Shown piece by piece: positions 61,336-64,000 of a DNA stretch of 64,000 nt. The notes under the pieces were generated by a model, which made no database searches, had not been told where the DNA came from, and was given only the letters and a program-made list of their open reading frames with translations. This stretch comes from Phytophthora colocasiae (Eukaryota > Oomycota > Peronosporomycetes > Peronosporales > Peronosporaceae). The position numbers and the translations under genes were made by a program. The stretch spans positions 1,674,001 through 1,738,000 of the forward strand of contig JAGKQI010000061.1 in NCBI GenBank assembly GCA_018806915.1. The letters are read 5' to 3'. Every line of letters starts with the position of its first letter. The first letter of the stretch is position 1.

Positions 61336-62087
61336 CTACCAATGGCTTCAACCGTTGCGTGACAAGGGCAGATGCTTAGAAGTTTTATGGCGTTAAAGAT
61401 TTCGGTGGTTTTAGGGAAGAATCAAAATGTGGCACCTATCACTATTATCTCTATGAGTTGGAGAAGCACATGTTAGAAAAATGCGGCTCGAAAATGGGCT
61501 GGGTGCGTGAATTCGCCGCACAACGCGCTAGAAGTAAAGCAGCTCAACGCAAGAGAGAAGAGCGAGAGTCTGCGATAGCCCAGCTCGACCCTGACTTTCA
61601 AGAGTACATAAAGTCCTTCACAGCATCCCGTAGCGGCAAATGTGTTCGTTATACTGCTCTAAAGGAAAGCCAAACAAAGTTCAGAGAGCTGAAGGAGGCT
61701 CTGACCGAGCGTGGGCTTCCATCTACGCCCGACGTCAACTATTGTAGCGCGTTTATCATGACAAAATCGGGGAATTTGGACCAAGCGTTGGACAACATGG
61801 AGGAGAAACATTTTCTCTTCACTCAGACGGAGTATGAACGACTGAGCTGGGATAGATTCGGTTATGCATCGCTTTGGGGGAACGATACCAGGTTGACGAA
61901 CATCAAAGCGGACTTATGTGTGGAATATCTACTGAACAACAAGGGATTAACGATTCCGCGGAAATGGGAGAACTGCCGTCTTCGCTTTGATGAAGTTGTT
62001 TCGGAAAACCTGGATCCAAAACTGCGAGCACTCAACATTTACTCAGGAGAAGTGCCAGCAGAGGTTGATCATTCGGGAACTTTCTAG
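61336..62087 (+). pseudogene. XPA-like gene, 3' part
   Basis: After the gypsy element the frame continues from the 5' part with ATNGFNRCVTRADA, then a TAG at 61377-61379, and runs on in the same frame as KFYGVKDFGGFREESKCGTY, through a helical basic segment (ELEKHMLEKCGSKMGWVREF, SKAAQRKREERE) to a C-terminal ~150-residue region of unknown type (CVEYLLNNKGLTIPRKW, RALNIYSGEVPAEV). The CVTRADA-stop-KFYG text aligns in pattern with XPA's TKTEAKxxY; the stop replaces a Lys-like position. Altogether the ancestral gene would have ~367 codons. The nonsense mutation and the 5.5-kb insertion make it a pseudogene unless spliced around. Confidence 0.45.
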
Positions 62088-62334
62088 GCTCAAACATTTC
62101 TCTTTTGTGTTTGAGTTTAATTGAAGATTTTTTAACGAACATGCACTCAGCCTTCTGCCACCTACGTTTCAACAGTGATTAGTACACGATAGTGAAGATC
62201 ACTTTGGCGTGTAGGTCATGCTAGTCTGGTTGCAAATCATGCTTAAGTACGCACAGAAGTTCGGCTTGATGCGTGTAAAAAAGAAAGATGAATTAAAAGG
62301 GTTAAACCTCAGACGAGAAGGTAACCTAGGGAGT

Positions 62335-62863
62335 CTCTAAGTCTTCAGCTGGTGGTAGCACTTCTCCCAAATAAATGTAGAGCGCTCGAAATTTTGGGTC
62401 TAGATTTTCTGACACAACTTATTCAAAGTTTTGACGGCACTTCTCCCATTTCTGCGGAATCGTCACCCCCTTGTTGTCCAGTAAATACTGCACGCATAAC
62501 TCTGCTTTGATTTTGTTCAGACTGATCTCTTTTGCCTGATAGGATTCGGCCAAAGCGGGGTGTTTTCTCTCGTGATCAGAATCGATTCTGTCCCCACTCA
62601 GTTGTGCATACTTCGTCTGAGTGAAAAGAAAGTATTACGCTAGTCGTTGCCACGTGCAGGCGGTCTTCTTTGGGGACGTACTTGAGCATCAGGAAAGGCA
62701 GATTGCCCTCACCATAAGTATCCAAGTACAATACGATGGCGTCCTTAAATCTGTGCCGCCGACAACGACTACAGTAGATGTTCGCCCCCTTGAAAGTGAT
62801 CCCATTGTAGTGGTGGGGATCTCGATGGTAAGCCTCCGCCACCTCACACAGGGCAAAGCTCAT
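62335..62863 (-). pseudogene. Inverted, decayed partial copy of the XPA-like gene C-terminal region
   Basis: On the minus strand, text such as KAELCVQYLLDNKGVTIPQK and ENLDPKFRALYIYLGEV corresponds closely to the plus-strand gene's KADLCVEYLLNNKGLTIPRK and ENLDPKLRALNIYSGEV. It is interrupted by a TAA after a Phe-Glu and a frameshift around 62580, where TQTKYAQLSGD parallels TQTEYERLSWD. The 5' side (62576-62863, MSFALCEVAEAYHRDPHHYN, with ANIYCSRCRRHRF) has no clear counterpart and may belong to another part of the gene. It sits tail-to-tail with the plus-strand copy. Confidence 0.5.
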
Positions 62864-62879
62864 GAGAGCATTGCCAAGC

Positions 62880-64000
62880 TGGCTAGTTAAGGGTTAGGAC
62901 AGCATTGGTTAGGACTTAGCTGTGCCAACCAGTGGACATTAGAGATTCTACATTCTACGACTCACAATAGACTTTGGGTTTACCAGGAAGCGCCAGCTTC
63001 CCTAGGAGTGGTTTATCGTTAAGACCTACTACAAAGAATTCTTTAGTTGCGTGGTCTCGCGACTAGAACTGCGAAAACGAAATGGTGCTCAGCATGAACG
63101 AAGAAGACAACAATCAAAGTTTGGTTGCTGATTGCCCCAGTAACGCTGGATTGCAGACACCATCGGAGACGACAACTCCACCGGGCCCATCAGTTACGCC
63201 GAGTATACTGCGTGCACCACAGCCCATTTTTGCTGTTGTCGCTGCACCCTTGGTCACGTCGACGTCACGCGAAGCACTTCTGGAGTGGTTGAAACTCCGC
63301 AAGGCCTACGAGGAAGCGACGCGAGAGAGGTGTAAGGATGGCAAAGAAGACTATAGATCGGTGCTGAAGAGTGTGCGAAGTTCTTTTGATGCTGATTTGT
63401 TGAACACGTTGTGCGAAGCAAGTTGGGGCATGGAGAGAAACCAACTGACGGACGAGTTCCTCTTAGAGAAGATTCATGCAATCACAGACAACTACCAGAA
63501 TCAAGCGCTACCCCCCGTGAACGAGCTTTTTCTGAATGAGTTGAAGATGAACATGAGCAATGAAGACATTCAGTCACGAGTGACAAATTATTTTCTCTCG
63601 TGTAACCTCCTGATTAAGAAGTACGGTTTTAATAGTTTCTTCGAAGGAGAGAAAGGAGCTAAGAAGAAATGCAAACTTCTCGTCAACTCACTACCCGAGA
63701 AGCTGAAGGAGAAGGTCAAGAACGAAATTGACTATCGCTCTCCTGAAGCACGGACGAGTGTGTTGAAACTGTCCAAGCTGATTAATCAGCAAGCTCTCGA
63801 ACAGGCTATTGAGGACCGTGCCCTTAAACGGTGCAATGGTGCAAACCGAAAGGCTACAGCGCGCGAGCAACGTGGGGCCCAGGTAAAAAAACGCCTCAGC
63901 GACGGGAGGAACCAGCCGTTCGAGAAGCGTCCCAGGAAGGGTGACACGAGGAAACTTGAAAAACCTGCGGACAAGAAGGACAAACAAGGAACAAAAGGGG
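62880..64000 (+). mobile_element. Second Ty3/gypsy-type element, 5' end (runs off the window)
   Basis: An LTR end CTACTACA at 63026-63033 is followed by AAGAATTCTTTAG, the same primer-site sequence as the first gypsy element, and then a gag frame. The 5' border of the LTR is not defined; the region from ~62880 has no coding sequence. Its LTR end and gag differ from those of the first element, so it is a different family. The remainder lies beyond the window. Confidence 0.65.
63082..64000 (+). CDS. Gag-like protein of the second gypsy element (3' end outside the window)
   Basis: The frame opens at ATG 63082 (MVLSMNEEDNNQSLVADCPS) and stays open to the window end, at least 306 codons. A Pro/Thr-rich start leads to a helical gag-type core (REALLEWLKLRKAYEEATRE, VNELFLNELKMNMSNEDIQS, CKLLVNSLPEKLKEKV), followed by a very basic tail (Lys/Arg-rich from about 63830). 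It begins 48 bp after an LTR end and primer site, as gag should. No zinc knuckle or pol is reached. The family is gypsy-like by context, not by a shared domain. Confidence 0.6.
   Translation, partial: MVLSMNEEDNNQSLVADCPSNAGLQTPSETTTPPGPSVTPSILRAPQPIFAVVAAPLVTSTSREALLEWLKLRKAYEEATRERCKDGKEDYRSVLKSVRSSFDADLLNTLCEASWGMERNQLTDEFLLEKIHAITDNYQNQALPPVNELFLNELKMNMSNEDIQSRVTNYFLSCNLLIKKYGFNSFFEGEKGAKKKCKLLVNSLPEKLKEKVKNEIDYRSPEARTSVLKLSKLINQQALEQAIEDRALKRCNGANRKATAREQRGAQVKKRLSDGRNQPFEKRPRKGDTRKLEKPADKKDKQGTKG

Noticed and set aside
63114..63481. Minus-strand frames at 63114-63302 and 63254-63481
   Set aside because: They are shadows of the open gag frame starting at 63082.
1..64000. RXLR or Crinkler effector genes
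   Set aside because: No signal peptide followed by RXLR-EER or LFLAK motif was found in any supported frame.
1..64000. CRISPR array, rRNA or complete tRNA gene
   Set aside because: No regularly spaced repeats or rRNA signatures; only tRNA-like fragments were found.

Overview
The window reads as nuclear DNA of an oomycete, most likely a Phytophthora-like member of the Peronosporales. The evidence is indirect: short introns of 57-80 nt with GTACGT, GTAAGT or GTGAGT donors, tight gene spacing with many divergent and convergent pairs, a eukaryotic gene set, and oomycete-style Ty1/copia, Ty3/gypsy, hAT and pogo-like elements. No ribosomal RNA, CRISPR array, operon or prokaryotic feature is present. 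I assembled the exon structures by hand from splice sites and reading phase, so they are models.

Positions 1-31.8 kb are a dense block of conserved genes: an LRR fragment (-), ribosomal protein eL21 (-), a Fip1-type polyadenylation factor (+), diphthine-ammonia ligase DPH6 (-, three exons), a GBF1-type Sec7 ARF-GEF (+, five exons), a long coiled-coil protein (-), a SAP-like protein (+), a sucrose/GPH-type MFS transporter (+), a beta-propeller/coiled-coil protein followed by a small spliced protein (-), an EF-hand protein (-, four exons), an SGT/Hip-like TPR co-chaperone (+), mitochondrial MAM33/p32 (-), a METTL23-like methyltransferase (-), a small membrane protein (+) and a HEAT-like protein (-). 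In the TPR region what looks like two ORFs is best read as one spliced gene.

Positions 33.1-37.3 kb hold a local family of four intronless SGNH/GDSL esterases (one +, three -), each starting with a signal peptide or signal anchor. A phospholipase D-like gene (-) follows at 37.9-39.5 kb, and an oomycete-type membrane protein (-) with a frame break lies at 41.1-43.6 kb.

Positions 44-64 kb are almost entirely mobile DNA. A Ty1/copia element (45,347-52,393) has 279/280-bp TGTTG...CAACA LTRs and a primer site matching the anticodon region of initiator tRNA-Met. A truncated copy sits directly to its left and shares its LTR, so the arrangement is a broken tandem. To the right are a pogo-like transposase fragment, a broken hAT transposase, an XPA-like gene split by an apparently young, intact chromodomain Ty3/gypsy element (55,801-61,330, 5-bp target duplication ATATG), an inverted degenerate partial copy of that XPA-like gene, and the start of a second gypsy element whose gag runs off the right end.
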